NCBI GenBank assembly: GCA_032988165.1
Contig: JANTQF010000001.1
Coordinates: 62,001 to 126,000, forward strand
From: Emmonsiellopsis sp. PD_33
Lineage: Eukaryota; Ascomycota; Eurotiomycetes; Onygenales; Ajellomycetaceae
DNA length: 64,000 nt
Direction: 5' to 3'
In this document: positions 49,147-60,330 of the stretch, piece after piece
Layout: each line of letters begins with the position of its first letter
Numbering within the stretch: position 1 is the stretch's first letter
Position numbers and translations under genes: made by a program
The notes under the pieces: generated by a model
Databases searched by the model: none
Seen by the model: only the letters and a program-made list of their open reading frames with translations
Told to the model about the DNA's origin: nothing

Positions 49147-50074
49147 CAGAAAGAAAGGTGAGTTTTGATGTTGATATGATGTTCCCCATCAACTAAATTA
49201 TGTAACTCAACATGTAGGAACCAACATCACCCCCCTCTTTAACCCCCCAACTATGGTGTTCTATTTTGATTAAATCACTTTGAAAATGCAATGGATGAAA
49301 TGAAGAATACAAAGATATATAATATAGAATAATATAATAAATAGTATGGGTAGAATGAGATAGAATAATGATTACACACAGAATAAGAAGAATGAAAAAG
49401 AGGCAAAATTACAGTCAATAAGATAAGTAAACATAATTATAGATGATATGAGTCTTCAGGACTCTTCCTTTCTCCTCTCTTTCTCCTCTCTTTCTCCTCT
49501 CTTTCTCCTCTCTTTCTCCTCTCTTTCTCCTCTCTTTCTCCTCTCTTTCTCCTCTCTTTTTCCTTTCTCTATCCCCACTGGAACATATTTGTGCTTCCTG
49601 TTGGATTTGGGCAAAGCAAGGCCCCTGGGGGTGACTACAAACTGGGGGCTGTTTGTGGGTGTGATAAGGAGTTTGAGTTGCACAGGTAGTTAGGAAGATA
49701 AAGGTGATAACTACCTACAATGAATTGGGAGGTTTATTATCTTATGAGGTAATTAGATTAAACAGGTCAGTATCTTAACAGATTAAGGAGGAGGCAGTAG
49801 GAGGAAAGATGAGATTCATATTATCTGAAGATAGAAGAATAGATCAGTAGAAGGTAGTATTAAAAATATATAGTAACTAAGATATTATATAGAAGGTAGA
49901 ATTGAAGTGGATGCAGAAAAATGTAATATTAAGAATCTAGTTAATTATTACTAATTAATCTGAAGAATAATAAGAGAAGTAAAATTAAAAAGAAGAATAA
50001 AAATCAAAAGACATTCAAAAGATGATGCTGATATAATTACCCAAGAATGCATGAAGAATGGCTTGAAGTTGCCC
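49147..50074. other. Intergenic, with minisatellite
   Basis: Holds the 11-bp minisatellite and, at 49872-49935, text resembling 46305-46380. A stop-free minus-strand stretch (49683-49456) reads through the minisatellite and contains VVTPRGLALPKSNRKHKYVP; I recognise no family. Confidence 0.4.
49468..49558 (+). repeat. 11-bp minisatellite
   Basis: About eight copies of TTTCTCCTCTC in near-perfect array. Three units make 33 bases, so all frames remain open and repeat every 11 residues. The purity suggests recent slippage. Confidence 0.9.
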
Positions 50075-51515
50075 TTATAGTGTGAGATACAATTAGATAT
50101 CAAGTAGGTTCTAAAAACCAGAAGTTAAGTCTATGAGCTCCAAAGTTGAGAGATAGAAGTATTAGTTAAATTTAATGCTTAACTTAGCTATATCAAGATA
50201 ATTAGGGGGAGATGTCTCAGTAAACTTGAAGCAATATGTGCCATTATTTCATGAAACTATCCTACAGTGCAAGAAGGGTATAATTCTCAAGCTACACTGT
50301 AAAGGTAAAGGCAGATAAAGCAGATGGGTGAATTGTTTGTAAAAGGTCCTATCATTTTGTGACATGAATGTCTCCAGAACCTTATAGGTGTGCTGAGAGG
50401 AATGTGTTGAGATGGCCTTAAATCTATCATTTAATATTAGCTGGATAGTTATCTATATTTTTAACCATAATTAAATAAATTATTACCTGATTTAACTGGT
50501 TTTTCCATCATGAACCATTATCTGCCAGGGTCTGATACATGTATTATCAATGGTGTTATTGGGATGTGTAGAAATGAGATTGCTTGGCTTGGGAATAGAA
50601 GTTGTATAGATGAGGAGTTCTTTATGATTAGGGGCAATAACTTTAAGGACATGGTCACAGAACCCAATAGAAAGTATAGTATCTATAGTAGTCAGTATTA
50701 AATAAAGGAGGGCACTGATTTCAATGGAATGAGCAGAAAGGCAGTATGTTAATACATCTCTAACATAAAGATTGCTCTATCCAAGAAGACATGGATGCTC
50801 AGTTTATTTCATATGCATAGATTAGAATGTCTCTGTTGCTTCTAGATTTCAGATGGAGATACTAAGCAAGAGATAATTTATTAGCTATTTATAGATACAG
50901 GATAATATAAAGGGATATATAAAACCTACATAAGCTCAAAAGTGAAGACATGTATGCATAGAATATCATTGAAATTAAGAAGCAGCTAGATGGGATCTAA
51001 GAGGAGCATGTGTCTACATTCTTCAGGTAATTGCATCTCATAAGATTGAGGATCAGATGACAAGGAGTTGATTTCCCAAAACAGCATCAAACTAGCAACC
51101 CAAGCTTTGTATTTACCAGCTATTACAAGGTTACTGGGATGGTTGTATGAGTAGAAGGTAGTTAGTTGAGTAGAAAGGAATCTGTGATGTATCTAGGCTA
51201 CAAAGATAGGAGTTAGTCATAATTATAAAGGAGAGAATGGATAGACAGCATACTGATTACACTATAACACTGGACCTTGAGAGTAAGGTCAAGGGGTAAA
51301 AATGTTTCTCACAACTCAGGCTACTCATACAGCCAACTATGCTCCTCAATCCATGAGGAGATAGATTTATTCCATAGCCTGCTCACTAGCTTGATGTGGC
51401 CAAGAGAGTGAGGTTCAAAATGCTATAGAATTAGGTTGAGGCAATTAAGATTAAGTCAGACAAATAAGTCTTTAAAGTTTGTGAGGACTTTGGATTGACT
51501 TGGATGCATGGCCAT
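50075..51515 (-). pseudogene. F-box family unit O (decayed)
   Basis: Starts MAMHPSQSKVLTNFKDLFV at 51515. The F-box reads LNLNCLNLIL, TAG, HFEPHSLGHIKLVSRLWNKS, ISSWIEEHSWLYE, TAG, PEL; the first TAG is the Gln of LILQ in other units, the second the Trp of HWP. Exon 3 is poor until QNDRTFYKQFTHLLYLPLPL and FKFTETSPPNYLDIAKLSIK, then FN, TAA, YFYLSTLELIDLTSGF and the end at LYLTL, 50075. It is immediately downstream of dyad element copy 11, at the shortest spacing seen (264 bases). Confidence 0.6.
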
Positions 51516-51778
51516 TTCATTTGTATCAAATGAAATTGGCTGTGAGGGGGGATGCCAGTTCTTAGGGTGTTTGGTGCAAAGCAGACAAGGGAAAAGGAAA
51601 AGTAAAGTCAGATAGATGAGAGGAGGTAACACTTAAGCTGTTTATTATTGTATTACTTCAATAACACAACAATAAAATCAGTGGTTTACTAATTGCATGT
51701 GATGTTGAATGGCAATCAAGGAGTGAGATAACTTTAGTATTAATGAACAAAAAGAGAATCAAGAATAGAGAGTTAAAA

Positions 51779-51804
51779 GATGAATACTAAACAATTAGTG
51801 CATC
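51779..51804 (-). promoter_or_regulatory. Dyad element copy 11
   Basis: Left arm GATGAATACTAA, spacer ACAA, right arm TTAGTGCATC, after TTAAAA. 264 bases upstream of the start at 51515. Confidence 0.7.
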
Positions 51805-52146
51805 AGAGTCTAGAATAGAAGAAGAGGGAGTAGAGAGAGAAGGTTAGTGAGGTCCACTAGATGGAAAAGAAAAAGGGAAAAAAATAACTTTCATTGCAGG
51901 TACTAAGTGGATGGTTTATATTAACAGTGGGATTAACATAAATACTGCTAGAGAAGAGCTGAACAGATAGGCCATTATTAATATTAATTTCTAACAGTGT
52001 CTAATAAAAGCTTTATGAGGGAAAGAAAAGCAAGGAAAGAAAAGCATCATTTACAGGATAGAAAAGAATAGACCTATAAATTGCAGAAAAGAGTACTCTA
52101 GAACCAGAAGAGTGCAGGCAAGTAGAATTGATCAAAATGTTGAGCT

Positions 52147-53590
52147 CACACTAGCATTCTCTTATATTCAATGAGTTGAACATCAAGATGGTCAAAGAAC
52201 TGACTAGAGTCTTATAGTTTGATTATAGAAAAAGGGGAGGTAGCCTTGAAGAATCACTCAATCTTCAGGGAGATGGATTATCTGAGAGCTTTATGTTCAG
52301 CTTTATCAGTTAAATCCTGAAGGATTAAGGAGAAGACTGTGTCATACATGGCAAGTAAGACAGTAGGAATAGATGTTGATGGCTCAATAGCAGGCAAATA
52401 ATATAGAAAATCAGGCAGGGAAATGACATTAATCTCTTCTTGCATAAAAGTTCCATCATCCTGGGGTAAGAACTTGATAAGCATCATAATACAACATTGG
52501 GAATGTAGCAGACTGATAAGTATAAATTCACTACTAGATAGAGGGCAGATGTGTGCATTATGTTGCAAGTCATCAGGAAATTACTGAATGATATTTCCAT
52601 TCAAAGCATCAAGCACAGTAATCCTGCAGACTGGGTTAGTACTACCAGCTGAGAAGAGAGACCCTAAATTGATATATACTAGGTGTTCACTACCATTAAG
52701 CAGAATGCACTCAATAAAGGTGTGATTAGCCAGAGTAAAGTAGATAGTAGTTAGGGTGCTATTTTATTAGTAGATGGGGTGTCTAGATTTAAGGTCATAT
52801 ATAGATATACTGAGGCCATCAAAGTCCACTGTATACATCTTATTCTTCCCAATTAAATATGAAGTGTTCTATGGGGCTGGATAAGACCAATTCTGTCTGG
52901 TTTGAAGACAGACAATGAGGATGATGCTAAGTCTGGGAGAGAGAAGAAAGACTAGTAGTTAGCTAGTTGTCAAGATAATGTATAGGTTAGAAGGATATTT
53001 AACAAACCTTTAGTGATCAGAGATGCACAAAAGACCCACATCATTGACATGTACTGTGGTGAGGGAGGGGATAATATCAAAGAGGCAAATAATCTCATAG
53101 TGCAGGCTCAGGGTATCATAATAAGCATATTAGCAGTAGATCTTGTAATCTTCAATCCAGACTAGATAACTCCTACCTATGGATAGTTTGAAGCTGATAT
53201 TATTAGGGAACAATTGCTTCTCAGTGACTATGCCATGGGAGAAATAATAGAATGTGTTGGCTAAGAATCCTATCAGCCTTGCAAGGAAAAAATGAAATAT
53301 TAGTGCATACCTAGATGCAGATATTGTAGTTCCTTGGCCAATACATTCAGGGATGTAAACCAGTCAGTATATTCAGACTAGTGATAAAGCTAGCCATACT
53401 TCCCAGCCCACAATATAGCAAAGTGATTCCAGGACATACTGACCTGGCTGAGGCAGTAGACATCAAAGGATTCAAGATCATTGAGAATCTTGAACACACA
53501 CTCAGGAGGGAGGTAATCAAGTGGATTAGCACACTTAGTAGGAGGTTCTGGTTGCTGGGTATCACTAGATGAAGGGCTAAATAGTGACAT
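52147..53590 (-). pseudogene. F-box family unit P (decayed)
   Basis: Starts MSLFSPSSSDTQQPEPPTKC at 53590. The F-box is stop-free: LPPECVFKILNDLESFDVYC and SQVSMSWNHFAILWAGKYG. Then TAG, LYH, TGA, SEYTDWFTSLN to donor CTAG|GTATGC near 53310. In units C and G the same stretch reads HGWLCHW, so both stops replace Trp TGG. Exon 3 has FLPQDDGTFMQEEINVISLP preceded by GNIIQ, TAA, FPDD. The end is LIEYKRMLV at 52147. Its exon 2 region is copied in the rearranged locus at 54.3-54.6 kb. Confidence 0.65.
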
Positions 53591-54017
53591 TTTTTATAGG
53601 TGATTTGAGAGAGAGAGGTGATAAATAAAGAGAGAGAAAAAGGTTAAAAGTGTAAGTAGGAGTGTGATGCAGGTCCAGTGGAGAAATGACTGTAAAGAAA
53701 GAAACTTGTGGCTAAGCAGTTGGAGATGAGAAAAGACAGTAAATACAGTAAAATCATAGTGATGTTGGGCCATATTGAGGTTGAGTTAGATGTGGTGAGT
53801 AACACAATATGAGGCCTAGCTGGGTTAAAGAATTTTATTCCTTGCTATTTTCAGTAGCAAAAACAGTGGGGGGGGGCAGCAAGCATGAAAAGAGACTGTA
53901 CATAAACTAAGATCTTCTTAGTATATAGTACTATAATATGTCCAGCCTTGTTATGGGCAAAAGGGGGATCAACAGGGTAATAGTGGATAGATTTATGAGA
54001 ATAAAGAATGTTTTAAA

Positions 54018-54043
54018 GATAAACACTAAACAATTAGTGTATT
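54018..54043 (-). promoter_or_regulatory. Dyad element copy 12
   Basis: Left arm GATAAACACTAA, spacer ACAA, right arm TTAGTGTATT. The G-to-A in the left arm is matched by C-to-T in the right arm. 428 bases upstream of the start at 53590. Confidence 0.65.
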
Positions 54044-54074
54044 AGGGTGTTGGGAAGCAGAGGAGAAAGCACAT

Positions 54075-54600
54075 TTAAAATTGAAACAACATAGTATAAG
54101 AGCTGCATGAGATTGAGGTGTCAGCTATGACCCTGACTGTTCCATCATTGGAAACTTGAATGTCAAGAAGACAGCAGATTGGGAACAGTAAACCTCTAAT
54201 GAGTTATGGGAGGACTAGGAAATAGTATTAATTGATAGTTATAGTTGATAGAGCTTCAGGTCCAGGAGAGGAAAGAGGGACTAGTGGTTAGCTAGTTATT
54301 ACAATAATGTATAGGTTGGGGGGATTTAACAAACCTCTGATGATTGGAGATGCATAAGAGACCTGCATTATTCATATGAATGGTAGGATAAGGTTAAAGA
54401 GGCAAAAGACCTAATGGTGTGAGCTCAAGGTAGAATAATAAACATATTAGTAGTAGACCTTGCAATCTTCAATTCATACCATATAACTACCAGCTATAGA
54501 TAGTTTGAAGTTGAAATCATTGTGGAATGATTGTTTTATGATGACTGTGTCATGAGAGAAATAATAAAATGTGTGAGCTAAGAATCTCATTAGACTTGTG
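54075..54600 (-). pseudogene. Rearranged F-box family remnant (fusion of two copies)
   Basis: The 5' part (54600-54265) closely matches exon 2 and intron of the unit at 52.15-53.6 kb (53280-52920; shared GGTTAGCTAGTTATTA-like text). The 3' part (54262-54075) matches the end of the unit at 60.6-61.7 kb (60790-60599). Exon 1 and most of exon 3 are missing. The junction near 54262-54270 marks an internal deletion or unequal recombination between paralogues. It ends with the family terminal CAA-TTT-TAA at 54075. Confidence 0.6.
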
Positions 54601-54847
54601 TAGTAAGGCAAATTTTAATCATGGCAGTAAAACCATGGTAATGTCTACTCATATCAAGATCAAAATAGATGTGATGTATAACACAAAATGTGAGCCCTGA
54701 CCTGGGTTGCTGGGTATAGGTGATTTTGATTGCCTGCTATTTTTAGTGACATAAACCACAGGGGATAGGAGAAGGAAAAGAATAAAGCACTAAAATCATG
54801 CATAATAGGTGCTGTGATGGATTGATGTAATAATTTACTACACTCAG

Positions 54848-54864
54848 TTTTTTTTTTTTTTTTT
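54848..54864 (+). repeat. Poly-T run
   Basis: Seventeen consecutive T, within sequence with no recognised gene (54600-55040). Confidence 0.7.
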
Positions 54865-55043
54865 GCCTGCACTTAGGATCAAACTCTTCATTAATTTAGT
54901 GTGATGGACCACATCACTGGAAGAGAACAGGGAAAATAAAGATGTTCAGTATGCTTTGATAACATGATCAATATAAGATGAAAAGACATTCTGGGCAGAA
55001 TTGCTGTATGAACTATTAAAAAAAAAAAAAAAGAAAGATGAGT

Positions 55044-55770
55044 TTAAAAGTTGAAGAGGAAAACATGGGAGTGTGGATATGATGCACCTGTAATTACCTA
55101 AATTGTGCCTTGAGGTGTTATCTGAATGTCAGGTATAAGATCACAGTGATTTAAAAAGCCCATAATGGGTTGGATGGAGTCCAGGTGGAACATTGAGTCA
55201 ATTAAGATGCTCAAATTGTTAGTGACCTATTTGTGAAGTTAGTAATTAGTATATTAATGAAGAATAAAGAAGTAGGTTACAGAATCCAAAGATCCAACAG
55301 CAAGACAGAGGGATGGGTAAATGAAAAGGTATTTTAAGAATAAATCACATAGAAGAATGGTGTCTATTTAGTGTTTAGTAAAGATATCATCACCCTGCAG
55401 TAAAAATGTTTTAATAAGCATCAAGAATTGAATGGAAGATGATCATCCAATGAATGTGAATCCCCTACTCAATGCTTCCTGCATATAGGAGGAGGAAGAC
55501 CATGGCTGGTAGAATTGCTACAGGGCTTCACCACTAGAAGAGTGTAAAACCCTGAGGCTGATGGCCTCAGTTGGAGGTAACCTGATGTAGAACTCTGAAT
55601 GGATGATCCATTCAGAGCTATTAGGTAGAATAAGCTTAATTATCCTGAGAACTCTTTCAAATTCAAAGTATTATACCCTCACTTTAGGCATTGAGTGTGA
55701 GTAGATACAACAGCCAGATTTGAGATTATATGCAGATATGATTAGCAGCCTGAGTTAGGTATTTAAAATA
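55044..55770 (-). pseudogene. F-box family unit, exon 3 only
   Basis: Contains the ETFLPQ-region remnant (55430-55360, with the Gln/Trp stops usual in the array) and ends DIQITPQGTI, stop, VITGASYPHSHVFLFNF at 55044, close to the ends of the units at 56323 and 58331. No exon 1 or 2 was found above about 55.8 kb, so it is 5'-truncated. Confidence 0.5.
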
Positions 55771-56034
55771 ACTAAAGATTATTAGCCTGGTGGTGTACTT
55801 AGCTTGAATAATAGTAGAAGAAGAGAAAATCTAAAGACCTACTAGGCAATAGTTGTGTTGTTTTTCAGTATACTAGTGGCCCTGCTTTATTAACTGACTA
55901 CATGCAAGGCATGCATAATATAGGAACCAATCTGTGGTGCAGGAGATGAATAGCATGCAGATAGAAGTTTACTTAAGCATAAAGAGAATGAAAATGGGAA
56001 AAGTGGGCAGCATTAGAATATGGGATAACTTAAA

Positions 56035-56060
56035 GATAGACCCTAAGTAATTAGGGTATC
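56035..56060 (-). promoter_or_regulatory. Dyad element copy 13 (compensated variant)
   Basis: Left arm GATAGACCCTAA, spacer GTAA, right arm TTAGGGTATC. Compared with the consensus, CACTAA became CCCTAA while TTAGTG became TTAGGG, and GATG became GATA while CATC became TATC: two paired changes, one a double transversion, keep the arms fully complementary. Confidence 0.7.
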
Positions 56061-56322
56061 AGAATATAAGATGAAAGCAGAAGAGAAAAATAACAACAAC
56101 AAAGAAAAATATCTAGTAAAATAATAACAGAATTTGAAAGAGTATCAAGTAATGAAATGCACAATTAATGCACCTAATTGAATGAGGAAAACCCTGCACA
56201 GGGCCATAGTTAGATGATAAAAAATATGGACTGTAGTAAACAGCAAATAGAAAGATATATAACAAGATACTATACCATATAAATTGTAGGAGACAAAAGA
56301 AAAACAGTAGATTTAAAAGTTC

Positions 56323-57814
56323 TGAAGCACAACCTGTTGGTGTGGAAATATTGTAGGACAAACTGTGCAGATTGTTCCTTCAGGCATTATTTAGATGTGA
56401 GGGGTAAGATTACTGTGCTCTGAAAAGCCTATAATAGGTTGGAAGGAGTCCAGTTTAAAGATTGTATTAATTAAGACCCTAAACTCATCACTGACCTGCT
56501 TGTGCAGTTGATGATTGGTAGATAACCAGAGAATACAGTAGTAGGTTAGAGAATCTAAAAATCTGATAGCAAGATAGAGGGATGAGTGAATGAAAAGGCA
56601 TTTTAAGAGTAAATTATACAGATAAATGGTGTCTGTTTGATGTTTAGTAAAGATGCTATTACTCTGTGGTAAAAATGTTTCAATAATCACCAGGGTTTGG
56701 ATGAAAGAGAGTTAGCTGATAAATATAAATCCCCTATAAAAAGCTGCTTTGATATATGAGGAGGAAGATCATAACTAGTAGAAATGCTAGAGAACATCAC
56801 TACTAGAAGAGTTCATAATTTTAAGGCTAATAGATATAGTACAGCTTGTCTGAGGTGATCTGAAGAAGATGGAGTATGATTGAATAATCTATTTAGAGCC
56901 ATTAGGTAGGATAAGCTCAATGGATGTTGTAGACTTAAAGGACAGTCTGTTTGATTCTGATATTATATATGAGTAGATAAGATGACTGAATTTGAGATTA
57001 TATGCCAACATAATAGGCAGCTCAAATGTGCATGTATAAAGTTTATTCCTCTCAATCAGGTATGGAATCTAGTTTTGCACAGATCATACTTGACTCCCTG
57101 CAAGAGGTTGGATGACTGTTCTGAGCAGACATTATTAGTAAAATACTAATGAGTAAAATGAGGGATTTGAAGGTCATACTGAGAATAAATAGGGTAAGAA
57201 GCATGTAGGTAAAGGCACAGAACACCAGCAGTGTTAATGAGAACTTTACTTATTATAGGAGAAAAGTATGAATGGGGTTGAATCTGGGTTGGTAAACTGA
57301 AGGTAATACTATCAAGCATTTATTAATATAACCCACTGCCAGCTACCCAGACTATATAATGATCTGTTACTGCAAATAGAAAAGCTCCTGAATATTTTTG
57401 TAAAATGATTCCATTTCCCTTGGAAAAGTTGATGAGCAACTTAGCTAGTATAAGATAAATGGAAAAGTCAGTATTAGTAAATATAAAAAAGAGTAAATAA
57501 ATAAATCACATACCCAGAGTAGTATATTGCTTGAGTCTGACTTCTGATGAAGGAGGTAGGGGGGAGGACATAAACTGGATGTAATGATACCTCCAGTCAT
57601 AGTCCTGAATCTATGAGGTGGCATATGTGTTGAATGAATGGCTGACAAGTCTGAAGTAGTAAATATCACCTAGCATGAGATGGCAAAGAATGAGAAGAAA
57701 ATAGTTCTTATCTAAATGAGTAATTAAGCTGATAGAATGCAGAGCTGATGCTGCTGTGCAAATATCTGACATCATACATAGTAAGTTAGATATGGTAGTA
57801 GAAAGGCAGGACAA
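56323..57814 (-). pseudogene. F-box family unit S (decayed)
   Basis: Starts MSCLSTTISNLLCMMSDICT at 57814 (an internal Met is possible). The F-box reads DKNYFLLILCHLMLGDIYYF and RLVSHSFNTYATS, then TAG at the Trp of SWI, IQDYDWRYHYIQF and donor CTGG|GTATGT near 57512. Exon 3 has MIIETFLPQSNSIFTKHQTD followed by 99 stop-free codons to 56391, then stop TAA, IMPEGTICTVCPTIFPHQQV and LQNF ending at 56323. It forms a pair with the unit at 58331-59801: the gap between them holds no dyad element, and their upstream flanks are similar. Confidence 0.65.
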
Positions 57815-58330
57815 GGAAATGAGTAGAATGATGAACTAAAGATTATTAGCCTGAATGTGAACTTATCTGATAGAATAAAATATATAAAGCTAGGAGGAGA
57901 GAAATTAATACTAACCTTAATGATGGCAATATTAAACATTAATGGTTGCAGATGGAGGGAGAGTGTGAGCAACAGCTATATTCTTTTAGTAACTCAGTAA
58001 CTTAGACTACTTTGTTAACCAGCTGCAAACAGCACTTACATAATATAAGAACTCACTACTAGATAAGAAAAGAAAATAAAGAAATTAGATAGTTACTATA
58101 ATCACTAACATAATGATGTCCTCCTCTGCTGCTGCTTGCTCAAAGCCAAATTAGTCTTAGCCCATAGAGATAATAAAATGAGTAAACATAAGGGGGAAAA
58201 AAAAATAGAAAGGCATAGCAGAAGATATTAGGTCTTATAAAGTATAAGAGTTGGAGAGTAATGAAGAAGAAGGAAAATAGAGAGATATAGCATGAAATAC
58301 TATGTTCTATAAAATATAGAACTTAGTGTT

Positions 58331-59801
58331 TTAAAAGTTAAAAATTGAAACCTGAGGTGACATATTTGAGGGTGTGTCTGCAATTATCCAAATGATTCCT
58401 TGAGAGGTTATTTGGATATCAGTGATATGAGCAGGATGCTCTGCAGAGCTGATAGTAAGTTAGAGACCTTCCAGAGTAAATAATGAATCAATTGATTGCT
58501 ACAATAGAGAATTTGCCCTCTACAACAAGCCACTAGGAGCTAGGGTGGGAATGAAACAGTGAATTGCAGATTCCAGAGATCCTATAGTAAGATAGAGAGA
58601 TGAATGAATGCATACTGCCTTGAGGTCTTAAAATAATTTATGTACTTTAAGAAGATCTATTTGGTGTATAGTAAAGATCCTATTACTCTATAATAAAAAT
58701 GTCTGAATAAGAATTATATTTTCCTCACCATAACCTGTTTATCTGATGAAAAGAAAGCCCCTATTTGATCCTAATTGCACATAGAAGCAGGATGAGAAGC
58801 ACTGCTGAGAAAACTCTTGTAGTACTTAACTATTAGAAGGGTCAACAACCTTAAGATAGGATATATGGGAAACATTAGATCCAGACAAGTCATAGTGGAA
58901 CTCTAAGTATATCATATGTTTAGAGCCATTGCAGAGGGTAAGCTCTATGACACTGAAATATCTTGTAAAGGAATGACATCATACCTTGACTTGTGGAATT
59001 AGCTGTGAGTAAACCAGACTGCCAGATTTGAGATTGTAGGCTGACATGATTAATGGCAGCAATGAATAGATGTAAAGCTTATTTTTTCCAATCAGAAAGG
59101 GAGTCTAATGTGATGGCAGAGATTAGGGTTCCCCTCCCATCAGAGGTTGAATAAATGTTCTATGAATGGATTGTTGAGCAAACTATTTACCAGTATAGAG
59201 AAGAAAGATGAAGCTGATGTGGAGACATATCTAGATTCTGAAGTGGGTGAAAAGACACAGCAAACACCAGCAGCATTAACAAAGACTTTATTTTGAGTAT
59301 GATGAGCAAAGCAAGGCAATGTAAGCTAGATTGATGAACTGAGTTTAAGACTATAAATTATTTGCTAATAAATACTAGCATTATCAAGTCAGACCAGATA
59401 GTCACCTGCTGTTGCAAAGTATGATGTGCTGAGGAGGTTCTGAATGAGAGTTACCTTACCCTTGGAGAAGTTATGAATTAACTTGCCTGATAAGAATATG
59501 AAAGTTAGTAGCAGGAAGCATAAAAAGAGTAGATAGACAATGTATAAAGATTATTATATGATATAATCCCAGATTTGAGTGCAACAAACATGAGTAAGTC
59601 TTTTAACTCAGACCAGTGGTATCACCAACCATGCTTAGTGATCCACACTGTGACATATTTGTTCCACTCATTGTTAATGAGTTTGAGGCTGCAGAGTTCA
59701 CTATGCAAAATGTAGCAAAAAATAAGGAGAATATAGTTATAATTGAGGCATTTAATGGGGCTGACAGAGTGAGAGGGTTGGATGATGTGGAAATCAGACA
59801 T
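58331..59801 (-). pseudogene. F-box family unit T (decayed)
   Basis: Starts MSDFHIIQPSHSVSPIKCLN at 59801. The F-box reads YNYILLIFCYILHSELCSLK then LINNEWNKYVTVWITKHGW, a single TGA (Arg in the neighbouring unit, DWRYHY), YHWSELKDLL. Exons 2 and 3 hold more stops. The C-terminus is clean: DIQITSQGIIWIIADTPSNM then SPQVSIFNF with no stop before 58331. The Trp of GIIW is kept here, while the related fragment ending at 55044 has a stop at that place. Confidence 0.65.
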
Positions 59802-60330
59802 TATAAGCAGTAGAATTGATATGCAGATAGTAAGATATAATAAGAAGAATGATGAGATGCATGAGATAGCTATGCAAGGAGTATTAGACTAGCTGTGCAT
59901 TGAGAGGGTTGAAAGGAAAAATAAAAAGCTATGCATGAAGGAATTGAAACTAACCTTGATGCTAACACAAAGGGTTGATAGTTGCAGATGGGAGATAATA
60001 TTAAAACAGCTGCTGTGAGATGACTGTATTCCTTATGTCTTATTAATTGTGTCTTTATTGGTGTCCAAGGTTGAGAAGGGGAGAGCACCCCCCTGATCTG
60101 ACTTAGTGAAATCACATGATCCCACTGAAGCTGAACCCCCCCCATTTTTGGTGTATAGTAATATAATACTATCAACTAGGCCAGTTGATGCCATATAAAA
60201 TTAAGAGCTCATAATTACTGGGTGGCAATGATTTGCCAGGCATTTTAAAAGCTGGAAACTGATACAGAAGGATAAGGAGAATGAAAGTGATAAGAGTAAG
60301 TAGTATTAGGAGAATGAAGAATTATTTAAA

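Noticed and set aside
49456..49683. Stop-free minus-strand frame across the minisatellite as a Lys/Glu/Arg-rich protein gene
   Set aside because: The repeat keeps every frame open by its period; there is no recognised domain, splice signal or paralogue.
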